Source: Saccharospirillum mangrovi (GTDB lineage: Bacteria > Pseudomonadota > Gammaproteobacteria > Pseudomonadales > Natronospirillaceae). Taken from it: DNA of 64,000 bases. Made by a program: the position numbers and the translations under genes. The notes under the pieces are model-generated. The model saw nothing but the letters and a program-made list of their open reading frames with translations. It ran no database searches and was not told the DNA's origin. Position 1 is the stretch's first letter. Each line of letters opens with the position of its first letter. The stretch spans positions 124,001 to 188,000 of the forward strand of contig NZ_CP031415.1 in the NCBI RefSeq assembly GCF_003367315.1, written 5' to 3'. Of this stretch, positions 35,182 through 45,365 are shown piece by piece.

Positions 35182-35199
35182 TGAACGTTTGACCGTTCA
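35182..35199. promoter_or_regulatory. Inverted repeat operator-like site upstream of the TRAP-binding protein
   Basis: TGAACG-N6-CGTTCA, six-base arms with a six-base spacer, lies about nine bases above the start codon, where bound protein would block initiation or the ribosome site. The pattern is like TetR-type operators, but no regulator gene is adjacent. Confidence 0.45.
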
Positions 35200-35320
35200 G
35201 TATGTCGAGCGGTGATGACAAGCCGATGTCGGCGGAGCGTGTGAGTGAGTTTGGGAAGGGGAAGAAACGAACCTCAGTCCCTGAGGCCTATGAAGAACTC
35301 GAACCCTGTCTTAGCTTGGA

Positions 35321-37243
35321 TTAAACCTTGTAGTGCGCCAGTTGGCGTTGCAGGCCTTCGGCCAGGCGGATCATTGATTCGCTGGCGCTGCGGGTCTGGT
35401 TGGCCTGGTCGGCGGTGTCCTGAGCGTTGCTGTGAATGCGCTCCAAGGTGGTGTTGATGTCTTCAGCCACCCGGCTTTGCTCTTCGGCTGCGCTGGCGAT
35501 GTCGGCGTTGCGCTCGGTGATGCTGCCCACGGCCTGGCGCATCTGGTTGATCGCCAGACCGGATTCCTCGGCTTTGGCGGTCAGGCTGTCGGCCAGTTCC
35601 TGAGTGGACGCCATCATGCGAGCGGTGGACTTGGCGCCGTTCTGCAACTGTTCGATCTGGCTGCGAATGGAGTCGATCGAATCCTGGGTGCGGTTCGCCA
35701 ACATGCGCACTTCGTCGGCCACCACGGCAAAGCCACGGCCCTGTTCACCGGCGCGGGCGGCTTCGATGGCGGCGTTCAACGCCAGCAAGTTGGTTTGTTC
35801 GGCGATGCCATGAATCACTTCCAGCACGCCGCTGATGGCGTCGCTGTTCTGGTCCAGCTCTTCAACGGCGCGGGCGCAATCGGCAATCGTCTTGGCCTGC
35901 TGTTCGATGATGTGGATGGTTTGCTGCACCAGTTCGTGGCCGCTGTGCGCCTGTCCATCGGCGGAGCGGGCGGCCGATTCAGCAGCACTGGCGCTTTCGG
36001 CGACGTTCTGAGCGGTCATCGACATTTCCTGCATAGACGTCGCGACCTGTTCGGTGTCGGCGGTCTGACGGCCGATCGACTGGCTCGATTGCTCGGCCAC
36101 CGTGCGCAGGCCCTGAGCGGCGGTCAACACTTCGTTCGACGACTGGCCGACGCTGCGAATGGTGTCTTGCACCTTAGCCAGCAGTTTGTCGAAGCCATTC
36201 GCCATCTGGCCGAATTCGTCGCGGCTGTTGGAACTGAAGCGGGCGGTCAAGTCGCCCTCACCTTCGGCGATGTCGTTCACCAGCCGGATCATGCGGGTCA
36301 TCGGCCGGGTTACGACGGTCGACAGCAACAGATTGATGGCAACGATCAACACCGCGCCAATCACGATGATGGCACCGGCGATCAACAACGAATCGGACAG
36401 AATGATGTCGCTGAGCTCATCGCGCGAATAGGCCGAGACCACCTTGTAGCCCCAATTGTCGAAACTGGTTTCGGTAAACGCCCAGTGGTCCTGGTCACCC
36501 GCCAGGGCCGCTTCAACGGTGGCGGTGTCCTGATTGGACGAATGCATGCGCAGGCGGCCTTTGTCGTCCACCAGAGCGGTGAAGCCGTCGTTCAGTACCG
36601 TGGCTTCGGCAATGGACGCATCCAGCACACTCATATCGGCCGAGTAGCCAACGTACCAGATGCCAACCACGGCACCGTTGGCGTCGAACATCGGCGCGTA
36701 ACCGGTCAGGTAGGGTTTGCCCAGAATGTCGACCTGGCCGTAAAACGCCTGGCCGGATTCAATGGCGCGGAAAGCAGCGCCGCCGGGGGTCAGAATGGTG
36801 CCGGTGGCGCGTTTGCCTTCGTTCTGAACGTTGGTGGACACGCGCACGTAATTTTCGCCATCGAAGACGAACAGCGTGGCGGTGCCGCCCATGTCGGCGG
36901 TCAGTTCATCGACCAGATCATAACGATTGGCTTGCGGGTCGTTACCGAGCCACAGTTGCGGCACGTTGCGCTCGCCAACCTGAGTGCGACCGGCCAGGCG
37001 CGGCGTGCCGATGGCTTCGCCACGTTTAATCAACACCGCCATGCTGCTTTGCACCCGCGCCGACATAATGCTGTCGGTCACCGACAGCAAACGCACCATC
37101 CGGCTGCCCGCTTGGGCGGCCTGATTTTCGGCGGTTTGAGTGAGTTCGTGGTCGCGTGAAATGACGGTAAAAATCGCCGTCAACGCAATCACCAGAGAAA
37201 TCATCAGCGTCACCGCCAACGAGAATTTTTTTCTGACTGACAT
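35321..37243 (-). CDS. Methyl-accepting chemotaxis protein with Cache domain
   Basis: A 640-residue receptor. Membrane helices near 7-27 and 280-305 enclose a periplasmic Cache-type domain of about 250 residues ([46 protein letters not shown]). A HAMP domain and the signalling hairpin ([31 protein letters not shown]) follow. It ends in HYKV with no CheR tether. The start is ATG 37243: AGGAG is nine bases upstream, against three for the ATG at 37249. The gene is orphan, away from both che clusters. Confidence 0.93.
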   Translation of the reverse strand: MSVRKKFSLAVTLMISLVIALTAIFTVISRDHELTQTAENQAAQAGSRMVRLLSVTDSIMSARVQSSMAVLIKRGEAIGTPRLAGRTQVGERNVPQLWLGNDPQANRYDLVDELTADMGGTATLFVFDGENYVRVSTNVQNEGKRATGTILTPGGAAFRAIESGQAFYGQVDILGKPYLTGYAPMFDANGAVVGIWYVGYSADMSVLDASIAEATVLNDGFTALVDDKGRLRMHSSNQDTATVEAALAGDQDHWAFTETSFDNWGYKVVSAYSRDELSDIILSDSLLIAGAIIVIGAVLIVAINLLLSTVVTRPMTRMIRLVNDIAEGEGDLTARFSSNSRDEFGQMANGFDKLLAKVQDTIRSVGQSSNEVLTAAQGLRTVAEQSSQSIGRQTADTEQVATSMQEMSMTAQNVAESASAAESAARSADGQAHSGHELVQQTIHIIEQQAKTIADCARAVEELDQNSDAISGVLEVIHGIAEQTNLLALNAAIEAARAGEQGRGFAVVADEVRMLANRTQDSIDSIRSQIEQLQNGAKSTARMMASTQELADSLTAKAEESGLAINQMRQAVGSITERNADIASAAEEQSRVAEDINTTLERIHSNAQDTADQANQTRSASESMIRLAEGLQRQLAHYKV

Positions 37244-37735
37244 AGGCATCCGCTCCTATAAAAAAGCCATAAAGACCCTGGGCCGGGCCAACAATGGACC
37301 AGCCAATTGATGAAAAAATATCCCCTGCACGGACGAGTGCAGGCCATCACGAACCCCCACCTGGGTGGCCGGGGTACCGCTGTGATATCGATGCGATGGG
37401 AACGTCAATCGACCCTATGCTGAGCCGTTGCACTGTTATTTAGACGCCACTTATATAGCTGTCAAATACTGACCACTGCTAGATTTTCGAGCGATTTGAA
37501 ATGCGATTTATTCTCCGTAATTCGCGCCAAAAAAGAATTGGCGCAGCGCGAATAAAACGCGGTGAAACGCCCGGAATATCGGGCTGAAAACGAGGCGGTT
37601 TGAGCGGGGAAATAACGGCGGGAAAACTTGAACGCTGATTGGTGAAATCGTCCGTCGAATGGAACGCTTGGTTACCATCGACGGACTGGCGCATACGCCA
37701 AAGTTGGACACGTGCCTTACATCAATAAACGGCGC
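37244..37735. other. Long intergenic region: leader of the Cache receptor and inverted repeat
   Basis: No protein gene is visible. Near 37260-37470 on the minus strand lies a leader of the receptor gene with two GC hairpins: CCTGCAC/GTGCAGG at 37324-37343, followed on that strand by a T-run as in a terminator, and a CCACC/GGTGG stem at about 37356-37373. A second inverted repeat (GTCCGTCGA at 37650-37658, TCGACGGAC at 37678-37686) lies near the end of the next receptor gene and may help terminate it. Confidence 0.55.
37437..37465 (-). promoter_or_regulatory. Possible sigma-70 promoter of the Cache receptor
   Basis: On the minus strand a perfect TTGACA (37465-37460) is followed after 17 bases by TAAATA (37442-37437), a weak -10. 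Its transcript would carry a leader of roughly 190 bases with the hairpins described above. Confidence 0.45.
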
Positions 37736-39358
37736 TTACACCTGAAAACGGGCGACGACCGCGTTCATCGTTGCGGCCAGCTGTGCCAGATCGTCGCTGG
37801 ACTGCCGCACCTGTTGCGAGCCTTCGGCGGTCTGGTTGCTCAGGTCGCGCAGTGTGACCAGATTGCGATCGACTTCCTTGGCAACCGATGCCTGCTGTTC
37901 CGCTGCGCTGGCAGACGCCATGTTGCGGTCGTTGATGTCGCTGATCAGCGTGGCAATGGTCGATAACGCCTCGGCCGCTTCGCGTCCACTGGTTAGGGTG
38001 TGGGTCGCTTTGTCGTTGTTGTCGCGCATGGCGCCAACGGCCGTGGCCGTGCCGCTTTGCACCGCCTGAATGATGTTTTCGATCTCGGCAATGGAATCGG
38101 CCGTCCGCTGCGCCAGGCCGCGTACTTCCTCAGCAACGACGGCAAAGCCACGGCCGTGCTCGCCCGCCCGGGCCGCTTCGATGGCGGCGTTCAGCGCCAG
38201 CAGGTTGGTCTGGTCGGCAATCTCACCGATCACTTCCAACACCGAGCCGACGTCGGTTACCCGTCCGGCCAGCGTTTCCATGCTCTCGGCGTTGCTTTGC
38301 ACGCTGCTGACCAGGCTTTCGATGGCGTTCAGGGTGGCATCTACTTTAGCCAGCCCGAAGCGGGTGCGTTCGTCGGCCTGGCGCGATTGATCGGCGGTGT
38401 TGTTGGCGTTGCCGGCCACTTCCTCGATGGCGGCGGTGAGTTCGGTGACGGCCGTGGCGGCCATTTCAATTTCTTCCGACTGCCGCTGGGCGCTGCGCGT
38501 GGCTTCGTGCGTGACATCGCTCAGTGCGTCGGACGCCATGCTCAGTTGTTTCGACGACGCCGACAGGCTGGCTAAGGTGTCGCGCAGATTGCTCTGCATC
38601 CGCGCCAGCGCACGCATCAGTTCGGTGGCTTCGTCGCGACCGCTGAACTGAATATCGCTGGTCAGATCATTACCGGCGATGGCGTTTGCCACCTGCACCG
38701 CTTCGCGCAGCGGCCCGGTCACCGAGCGTGTCAGCCGCCACGACAGCCCGACAATCAACACCGCCATCACTGCGAGCAGCGCCCAGGTGGTGAGTCGCGT
38801 CAGTTGATAATTGCTGTTGGCGTTACCGGCGACCTGGGTAATGCCGGCCTGCTGCGCGGCAATGGTCGCCTGAATGCGTTCGTTAATGGCGTCGGCCAGC
38901 GGTGCGGCATCTTCGTCGAGCAGATCGCGCGCGCCGATGTTGTCGAAGCCGGCCACCATCTGCCAGACCTGATCGTTCAACTGCCAATAGCTGTCGAGGT
39001 CGGCTTCGATCTCAGCCAGTGTCGTTTGCGCCGCTTCCGACACAATCAACTCGGCGTAGCGAGCCTTGGCTTGGTTCAATTCGTCGCGCGACTGATCGAG
39101 TTTGGTGCGAAACAGCTCGCGCTGACTCGACGTCAGCGCCGACATCAGGTTCGCCGTCTCAGTGCGGACCTGCATAAAGGCGGTGTCGAGATTGCTCACA
39201 GCGATCAGCGTCGGCACGTTCAAAGCATCGATCTGTGCCAGGTCGTCGTTCAGCTGGCTCAGGCGTTTCAGGCCGTACAGGCCCAACCCGAACAGCAATA
39301 CCAGGGTGGTGCCGAGAATCAGCGTCAGTCGTAATCCAATATTGAGGCGGCGCAACAT
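37736..39358 (-). CDS. Methyl-accepting chemotaxis protein, 4-helix-bundle sensor
   Basis: A 540-residue receptor with membrane helices at about 10-30 and 185-208. The periplasmic part is a helical bundle ([19 protein letters not shown]...). A HAMP domain and signalling hairpin ([20 protein letters not shown]) follow. It ends VVARFQV without a tether motif. The start is ATG 39358 with GGAGA upstream. Length and layout match the receptor at 39543 exactly, and they are probably ancient paralogues; a terminator lies between them. Confidence 0.93.
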   Translation of the reverse strand: MLRRLNIGLRLTLILGTTLVLLFGLGLYGLKRLSQLNDDLAQIDALNVPTLIAVSNLDTAFMQVRTETANLMSALTSSQRELFRTKLDQSRDELNQAKARYAELIVSEAAQTTLAEIEADLDSYWQLNDQVWQMVAGFDNIGARDLLDEDAAPLADAINERIQATIAAQQAGITQVAGNANSNYQLTRLTTWALLAVMAVLIVGLSWRLTRSVTGPLREAVQVANAIAGNDLTSDIQFSGRDEATELMRALARMQSNLRDTLASLSASSKQLSMASDALSDVTHEATRSAQRQSEEIEMAATAVTELTAAIEEVAGNANNTADQSRQADERTRFGLAKVDATLNAIESLVSSVQSNAESMETLAGRVTDVGSVLEVIGEIADQTNLLALNAAIEAARAGEHGRGFAVVAEEVRGLAQRTADSIAEIENIIQAVQSGTATAVGAMRDNNDKATHTLTSGREAAEALSTIATLISDINDRNMASASAAEQQASVAKEVDRNLVTLRDLSNQTAEGSQQVRQSSDDLAQLAATMNAVVARFQV

Positions 39359-39489
39359 GCGATTTCTCCAAACCCTTACTGCGAGCACGGTGGCTGCGGA
39401 ATAAGAGAAACGGGTGGATTGTCGCAATCATCACGCAAGAGCGAGGCCAGATGAAGCTCAGTCGCGGCCGTTAGCCGACGTTTGACGAA

Positions 39490-39524
39490 CCAAAAACGAC
39501 AACCGCGCCGGGCGGTTGTCGTTT
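39490..39524 (-). terminator. Rho-independent terminator between the tandem receptors
   Basis: AAACGACAACCGC (39494-39506) and GCGGTTGTCGTTT (39512-39524) form a perfect 13-bp stem. On the minus strand a T-run follows, 19 bases after the receptor gene at 39543. Confidence 0.85.
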
Positions 39525-39542
39525 GGATTCACAGCCGGTGTT

Positions 39543-41165
39543 TTAGAGCTGGAAACGGCCGACCAGTTTATTCAGCTCTTCCGCCAATCGCGCCAGTTCC
39601 TGGCTGGACGAACTGGCCTGTTCGGCGCCAGCGGCGGTTTGGGTGGCAAGATCGCGCACGGTAATCAGGTTGCGGTCAACTTCACGCGCCACCTGCGCCT
39701 GCTGTTCAGCGGCACTGGCTGAGGCGGTGTTGTGGTTGCTGATGCTGCCGATCAGGGTAGCGATGGTGTGCAAGGCCTCGCCCGCCTGGCGGCCGGTATC
39801 GAGCGTGCTGGTGGCGCTGTCGTTGCTGGTGCGCATGGCACCCACGGCGCGCTCGGAGCCCTGCTCCACCGCTTCGATGATGCGTTCGATTTCGTGCGTG
39901 GAATCGGCGGTGCGCTGCGCCAGGCTGCGCACTTCGTCGGCCACAACGGCAAAGCCACGGCCGTGCTCGCCGGCCCGGGCGGCCTCAATAGCAGCGTTCA
40001 GCGCCAGCAGGTTGGTTTGCTCGGCAATGCCACGAATCACATCCAGAACCGAGGTTACATCGGCAATTTTGGTCGACAGATCTTCGATGTCGCCGGCGGT
40101 GTTCTGGATCACCGACACCAGGCTTTCAATCGAGGTAATGGTGCGATTGACCTGTTCCAGACCGTAGCGGGAACGCTCTTCGGCCTGTTGCGATTCCTGA
40201 GCGGTTTCATTGGCGTTGCTGGCGACTTCCTCGATGGCCGCAGTCATCTCAGTAACGGCCGTTGCCGCCTGATCCAGCTCTTCCGACTGTTGCTGCAAGC
40301 CTTTGGTGGATTCACGGCTGACCGCGCTGAGCTCTTCCGACGCCGAGGCCAACTGATCCGACGAGTGGTTGATGCTCATCAGGGTGTCACGCAGGTTCGT
40401 TTTCATACGTTGCAGCGCGCTGAGCATTTGCGCGGCTTCGTCGCGGCCGATGATGTCGATGTCGCCGGTCAGATCGTTATCGGCGACCACATTGGCAACG
40501 CTGATCGCCTGGCGAATCGGCCCGACAATGCTGCGCGTCAGCCAGATGGCGCACAGCACCACCAGCACAATCACCACGCCAATGGCACCGAGAATGGTCA
40601 TCCGCGCCATGTTGAAGGTTTGCTGGGCGGTGGTGGCGGAATCGCGGATGCGTTGCTTCTGGAATTCCACCAGATCGTCGATTTCGCGGGTGATGCTGGC
40701 CGCCAGCGGTGCTAACTGATCACCCAGTATCGCTTCAGCGTCTTCTTCGCGACCGGTCTTGGCTAACTGCTGCACTTGATCGTTCAGCGGCCAGTACTGG
40801 TTAAAGCTCTGGATCAAACGGCCGTAGATTTCGATGGCGGCTGGTGCACGCATCAAACCTTCAAATTCAATTTCTGCCTCTTCCAGCTCGGCCCGCGCAG
40901 CGGTGACGTTCGCAGCGTAGCGATTGATCTCTGCCGCCTCGCCAGTAGTCAGCATATTGGCGGTGTGAACCCGCACCAGCAAAAAGCTGCTGTTGATATT
41001 TTCGACGGCTTCCAGGCTGGGCAGGCGATGAATGTCGATAGTGACGATTTCATCATTCAGAAAACGCAATTGGTTGAGCGCAAAGCCGCCCAGACCAATC
41101 AGAAACAGCACTATGACGCCAAAAAAAAGCCCCAGTCGGGGGCCAATTGTAATCTGTCGAAGCAT
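39543..41165 (-). CDS. Methyl-accepting chemotaxis protein, 4-helix-bundle sensor, FliA-type promoter
   Basis: A 540-residue receptor with the same layout as its neighbour at 37736: membrane helices at about 12-30 and 190-212, a helical periplasmic domain, HAMP and the signalling hairpin ([26 protein letters not shown]). It ends LVGRFQL, without a tether. The start is ATG 41165 with AAGGAGGA upstream; the longer frame adds 38 residues. A flagellar sigma-28 type promoter precedes it, so it should be expressed with the flagellar regulon. Confidence 0.93.
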   Translation of the reverse strand: MLRQITIGPRLGLFFGVIVLFLIGLGGFALNQLRFLNDEIVTIDIHRLPSLEAVENINSSFLLVRVHTANMLTTGEAAEINRYAANVTAARAELEEAEIEFEGLMRAPAAIEIYGRLIQSFNQYWPLNDQVQQLAKTGREEDAEAILGDQLAPLAASITREIDDLVEFQKQRIRDSATTAQQTFNMARMTILGAIGVVIVLVVLCAIWLTRSIVGPIRQAISVANVVADNDLTGDIDIIGRDEAAQMLSALQRMKTNLRDTLMSINHSSDQLASASEELSAVSRESTKGLQQQSEELDQAATAVTEMTAAIEEVASNANETAQESQQAEERSRYGLEQVNRTITSIESLVSVIQNTAGDIEDLSTKIADVTSVLDVIRGIAEQTNLLALNAAIEAARAGEHGRGFAVVADEVRSLAQRTADSTHEIERIIEAVEQGSERAVGAMRTSNDSATSTLDTGRQAGEALHTIATLIGSISNHNTASASAAEQQAQVAREVDRNLITVRDLATQTAAGAEQASSSSQELARLAEELNKLVGRFQL

Positions 41166-41232
41166 GGACGATTCCTCCTTGGCGATATTTCCCAAGAAAT
41201 GCCTTTCCCGGTCTATGAATTGGTTGCAAAGG

Positions 41233-41259
41233 TTATCGACCTTAACACCTTGCCCTTTA
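41233..41259 (-). promoter_or_regulatory. Sigma-28 (FliA) type promoter of the receptor at 39543
   Basis: On the minus strand TAAA (41259-41256), 15 bases, then GTCGATAA (41240-41233). The FliA consensus is TAAA-N15-GCCGATAA, so there is one mismatch. The implied start is about 60 bases above the ATG. Confidence 0.75.
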
Positions 41260-41419
41260 ATGACGACAGCCAGGGCCAATGCGGCTAAACATTAGTCGAA
41301 CCCATACCAAAGTATAAGCGCTAGGGGTGGGGGCAGGTGTTAGGTTGCTATCGCTCGCAACTGCCTTTAGCCGTCCCGTCCGGTGGCAGTACAACAACAA
41401 CAAGATGGAGGAAATCTCG

Positions 41420-41689
41420 ATGAGCTTCGAGAGCAAAGAACACGCCGTCCAGTACTGGCGTGAAAATGTGCGTCTGTTGCTCACACTGCTGGTGATCTGG
41501 TTTGTCGTTTCTTACGGCGCCGGAATTCTGCTGGTAGATGTGTTGAATGAAATTAAATTCTTTGGGTTCAAGTTGGGCTTCTGGTTTGCCCAGCAAGGCT
41601 CGATCTACGCCTTCATTGTGTTGATCTTCGTCTACGTGAAGAAGATGAACACTCTGGACCGCAAGTACAACGTCCACGAAGACGACTGA
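41420..41689 (+). CDS. DUF4212 small subunit of sodium:solute symporter
   Basis: An 89-residue membrane protein with two helices (about 18-40 and 50-75). It belongs to the DUF4212 family that accompanies VC_2705-type symporters. The start is ATG 41420 with GGAGG eight bases upstream; the longer frame is unrelated. It is 11 bases before the symporter gene, so the two form one operon. Confidence 0.92.
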   Translation: MSFESKEHAVQYWRENVRLLLTLLVIWFVVSYGAGILLVDVLNEIKFFGFKLGFWFAQQGSIYAFIVLIFVYVKKMNTLDRKYNVHEDD

Positions 41690-41700
41690 GGAGCCGACCC

Positions 41701-43401
41701 ATGGATATTCAAACCTTAAGTTATCTGTTCGTCGGCGCGACCTTTGCGCTGTACATCGGCATCGCGATCTGGTCGCGTGCCGGCTCCACCACCGACTTCT
41801 ACGTTGCTGGCGGTGGTGTTCCTGCGGTGGCCAACGGTATGGCGACAGCGGCTGACTGGATGTCAGCGGCATCGTTCATCTCCATGGCCGGTATCATTTC
41901 CTTCGCAGGTTATGACGGCTCGGTTTACCTGATGGGCTGGACCGGCGGTTACGTGCTGCTGGCCCTGTGTCTGGCGCCTTACTTGCGCAAGTTCGGCAAG
42001 TTCACCGTGCCGGACTTCATCGGTGACCGTTACTACAGCCAGGCCGCTCGCGTGATTGCGGTCATCTGCGCCATCTTCGTGTCGTTCACTTATGTGGCCG
42101 GCCAGATGCGCGGTGTGGGCGTGGTGTTCTCGCGCTTCCTGGAAGTGGGTGTGAACACCGGTGTGGTCATCGGTATGTTCATCGTCTTCTTCTACGCCGT
42201 ACTCGGCGGCATGAAGGGCATTACCTACACCCAGGTGGCTCAGTACTGCGTGATGATCTTCGCCTACATCGTACCGGCGATCTTCATCTCCCTGCTGATG
42301 ACCGGCAACATCATCCCGCAGCTGGGTTTTGGTGGCAGCGTCGCCGATGGCACCTCCTTGCTGACGAAACTGGATGGTCTGTCGACCGAACTGGGCTTCG
42401 CGCAATACACCGAAGGCTCCAAGCCGATGATCGACATCTTCGCCATTACCTGTGCGCTGATGGTCGGTACCGCTGGTCTGCCGCACGTGATTGTGCGTTT
42501 CTTCACTGTACCTAAGGTGTCTGATGCTCGCCGTTCAGCCGGTTGGGCGTTGGTGTTCATCGCCATCTTGTACACCACTGCGCCGGCCGTTGCGGCTTTC
42601 GCTCGGGTGAACATGATCAACACCATCAACGGTGAAGACGGTCAGGGCACCATGTACGACCACGCCCCGAGCTGGATCAGCAACTGGGAAACCACCGGTC
42701 TGATCAAGTGGACCGACAAGAACAATGATGGCCGGATGTTCTACGCTGCCGACGAGCGCAACGAAATGAGCATCGACCGCGACATCATGGTTCTGGCCAA
42801 CCCGGAAATTGCTGAACTGCCAAACTGGGTGGTTGCGCTGGTCGCAGCCGGTGGTATGGCGGCAGCTCTGTCCACAGCGGCCGGTCTGTTGCTGGTGATC
42901 TCGACCTCGATTTCGCACGACTTGCTCAAACGAAATCTGATGCCGGACATCACCGATAAACAGGAATTGATGTACGCCCGATTGGCAGCTGCTGTTGCTG
43001 TGATCGTTGCCGGTTACCTGGGTATCAACCCGCCCGGCTTCGTGGCACAGGTGGTGGCCTTCGCCTTCGGTCTGGCGGCGTCGAGCTTCTTCCCAGCCAT
43101 CATTCTGGGCATCTTCCACAAGCGGATGAACAAAGAAGGCGCGCTGTCTGGCATGGTCGTTGGTATCACCTTCACCGCCGCTTACATCATCTACTTCAAG
43201 TTCATCAACCCGGGCGCCAACGTTGCTGACAACTGGCTGTTTGGTATCTCGCCGGAAGGCATTGGTACCGTGGGTATGATCCTGAACTTCGTGGTTGCCT
43301 TCGTGGTTCACAAAATCACTGGCGATGCACCGGATGAAGTTCAAGACGTGGTCGAGAACATCCGTTTCCCGAAAGGGTCGGGTGCCGCTCAGGCTCACTG
43401 A
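41701..43401 (+). CDS. Sodium:solute symporter, ActP/VC_2705 subfamily
   Basis: A 566-residue SSS-family permease with about 13 membrane helices. Conserved parts include FYVAGGGVPAVANGMATAADWMSAASFI near the N-terminus and VGTAGLPHVIVRFFTVP. The subfamily imports acetate or similar short carboxylates with sodium. It is paired with DUF4212, and a strong terminator follows. The DUF294 gene downstream is a frequent partner of these symporters. Confidence 0.92.
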   Translation: MDIQTLSYLFVGATFALYIGIAIWSRAGSTTDFYVAGGGVPAVANGMATAADWMSAASFISMAGIISFAGYDGSVYLMGWTGGYVLLALCLAPYLRKFGKFTVPDFIGDRYYSQAARVIAVICAIFVSFTYVAGQMRGVGVVFSRFLEVGVNTGVVIGMFIVFFYAVLGGMKGITYTQVAQYCVMIFAYIVPAIFISLLMTGNIIPQLGFGGSVADGTSLLTKLDGLSTELGFAQYTEGSKPMIDIFAITCALMVGTAGLPHVIVRFFTVPKVSDARRSAGWALVFIAILYTTAPAVAAFARVNMINTINGEDGQGTMYDHAPSWISNWETTGLIKWTDKNNDGRMFYAADERNEMSIDRDIMVLANPEIAELPNWVVALVAAGGMAAALSTAAGLLLVISTSISHDLLKRNLMPDITDKQELMYARLAAAVAVIVAGYLGINPPGFVAQVVAFAFGLAASSFFPAIILGIFHKRMNKEGALSGMVVGITFTAAYIIYFKFINPGANVADNWLFGISPEGIGTVGMILNFVVAFVVHKITGDAPDEVQDVVENIRFPKGSGAAQAH

Positions 43402-43420
43402 TCGACTTGATGCAAGACTG

Positions 43421-43448
43421 AAAACCGGGGCAAATGCCCCGGTTTTTT
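43421..43448 (+). terminator. Rho-independent terminator of the symporter operon
   Basis: AAAACCGGGGC (43421-43431) and GCCCCGGTTTT (43436-43446) form a perfect 11-bp stem with a four-base loop, followed by Ts. Confidence 0.93.
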
Positions 43449-43490
43449 TATGCAGCGGGCTGCTAAGCTGATAGAAAACAGGAGACTTCG

Positions 43491-45365
43491 ATGAGCAACG
43501 CCGACGATCTCAAAGATGTCATCGATTTTCTCGCCGAAACCCTGCCGTTTTCGGCGCTACCTGCCGACAGCCGGTTGGAGGTGGCGCAAAAACTGAGCGT
43601 TGATTACATCCCGCGTCACGCCAACCAACCGCTGGCATTGGCGCCGACGCTCTACATCATTCGCACTGGCGCTTTCGAATTGCGTTCAGCCGACGGTGAA
43701 TTGCTCGACCGCTTGGGTGAACACGATTTATTCGGCATCAATACCTTGCTTAACGGCAACCCGGAAGGCTTGACCGTTTATCCGATTGAAGACGCGCTGG
43801 TGTACAAACTCAGTGCCGATTCAGTGAAAGCGTTCAGCGCCCAATTCGAACCCATGGGCGATTTTTTCCAGCAGGTCAGCAGCCAGCGAAATCGACTGAA
43901 TCGACTGGCGCGCAATCGGCAAGCGAAGCCGAAGCTGGAAACGCAATTAACCCAGAGCGTGCGTGACGTTATTACTGCCGATGCCGCGCCTGTTGCCTGT
44001 TCACCCGGCACGCCGATTCAACAGGCGGCGCAGTTGATGCGCGACCAACGAGTGTCGTCATTAATGCTGCTTGATGGCGATACGCTGGGCGGTATTGTCA
44101 CCGACCGCGACATTCGTAATCGCGTTGTCGCTGAAGGGCTGGATTTGCAATTACCCGTCGCAAAAATTGCCACCACCGACCCGATTTTTATCGACGCTGG
44201 CGCGCTGTTGTTCGATGCGCAAAAAATGATGAGCCAGCATCGTGTTCACCATTTGCCGGTGATGGAGCAAGGCCGGGTAATCGGCATGATTACGGCGACG
44301 GATTTGGTGCGTGCGCAACAAGTTTCGCCGCTGTTTTTGATCGACGATATTCAGCGTCAACACGATTTAGACAGCCTGGCCGAATTGCGCCACCGCGTGC
44401 CCGCTTTAATTCACAACTGGGTGCAGGCCGACATCAGCCCGGTGGAAATGGGCCGCGTTCTGGCCGCCATTGGCGATGCCTTTGTGCAGCGCTGCATCGC
44501 ACTGGCGCAACAGGAATTGGGCGAGGCGCCGATGCGCTTTGCCTGGCTGGCGTTCGGCTCGCAAGCGCGCATGGACCAGACTTTCGCGTCGGATCAGGAC
44601 AACGCCCTCATTCTTGAACGTGAACCCAACCAACCCGAAGCCGATTATTTCCGCCACCTGGCAAACTGGGTATGCCCGGCGTTGGCGAAATGCGGCTACG
44701 TGCTGTGCCCCGGCGATATCATGGCGAGCAATCCAAATTGGCGAATGTCAGTTGCCGGCTGGCAAGCGCGGTTTAATGAATGGATTGATGAGGCGTCGCC
44801 CAAATCGTTGCTTAACAGCAGCATTTTTTTTGATTTACGAGTGATCGATGGCGACGCCGATTTACTCACGCCGGTGCAAAAAAATTTGCTGGCGCGCACG
44901 CCCAAAGCGGATTTGTTTTTGGCGTTGATGACGCAAACCGCCGTGCGTAATCGCCCACCGTTGGGGTTCTTCCGGCGCTTTGTGGTGGAGAGCGGCGGTG
45001 CGCACGAAGACGCCTTGGATTTGAAGCATCGCGGCGTCGCCTTGATCAACGATTTAGCGCGCATTCATGCCTTGGCCGGTGGCATTTCCGCCGTCGGTAC
45101 GCACGCTCGATTGCAAGCGGCAATGGACGCCGGCGTGCTCGAAGCCGACGTTGCCCACAGCCTGATGGAAGCCTGGCATTTGATTGCGGCGTTGCGCATT
45201 GAAGAGCAAAGCGAAGCGGTACGTCGCGGCGAAACGCCGACCAGTTTTCTCGATCCGGATGCGCTCAGTCCGCTGACGCGTGCGCATTTAAAAGACGCCT
45301 TCGGCACCATTCAGGAAGCGCAGCAAATGGCGCTGCAACGTTATGCCCGAGGCCAATATGGCTAA
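43491..45365 (+). CDS. cNMP-binding, CBS pair and DUF294 nucleotidyltransferase-like protein
   Basis: A 624-residue cytoplasmic protein. Residues about 1-140 form a cyclic-nucleotide-type domain, about 155-275 a CBS pair (VSSLMLLDGDTLGGIVTDRDIRNRVV; HHLPVMEQGRVIGMITATDLV), about 310-470 a DUF294 nucleotidyltransferase-like domain (FGSQARMDQTFASDQDNALI), and the rest DUF294_C. The family is often linked to acetate-type symporters, and may sense energy or nucleotide state. The enzymatic activity is unproven. Confidence 0.9.
   Translation: MSNADDLKDVIDFLAETLPFSALPADSRLEVAQKLSVDYIPRHANQPLALAPTLYIIRTGAFELRSADGELLDRLGEHDLFGINTLLNGNPEGLTVYPIEDALVYKLSADSVKAFSAQFEPMGDFFQQVSSQRNRLNRLARNRQAKPKLETQLTQSVRDVITADAAPVACSPGTPIQQAAQLMRDQRVSSLMLLDGDTLGGIVTDRDIRNRVVAEGLDLQLPVAKIATTDPIFIDAGALLFDAQKMMSQHRVHHLPVMEQGRVIGMITATDLVRAQQVSPLFLIDDIQRQHDLDSLAELRHRVPALIHNWVQADISPVEMGRVLAAIGDAFVQRCIALAQQELGEAPMRFAWLAFGSQARMDQTFASDQDNALILEREPNQPEADYFRHLANWVCPALAKCGYVLCPGDIMASNPNWRMSVAGWQARFNEWIDEASPKSLLNSSIFFDLRVIDGDADLLTPVQKNLLARTPKADLFLALMTQTAVRNRPPLGFFRRFVVESGGAHEDALDLKHRGVALINDLARIHALAGGISAVGTHARLQAAMDAGVLEADVAHSLMEAWHLIAALRIEEQSEAVRRGETPTSFLDPDALSPLTRAHLKDAFGTIQEAQQMALQRYARGQYG

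Noticed and set aside
35432-37159. 575-codon open frame antisense to the Cache receptor
   Set aside because: It is the mirror of receptor codon usage (strong third-position GC); the product is low-complexity Gly/His/Gln-rich with no family signature. The same holds for long antisense frames at 5361-6347 and 39732-40715.
37261-37440. c-di-GMP-I (GEMM) riboswitch in the receptor leader
   Set aside because: GC hairpins are present, but the conserved GEMM core (GGCAAACC, GACGCAAAGCC and the tetraloop receptor) is not found on either strand.
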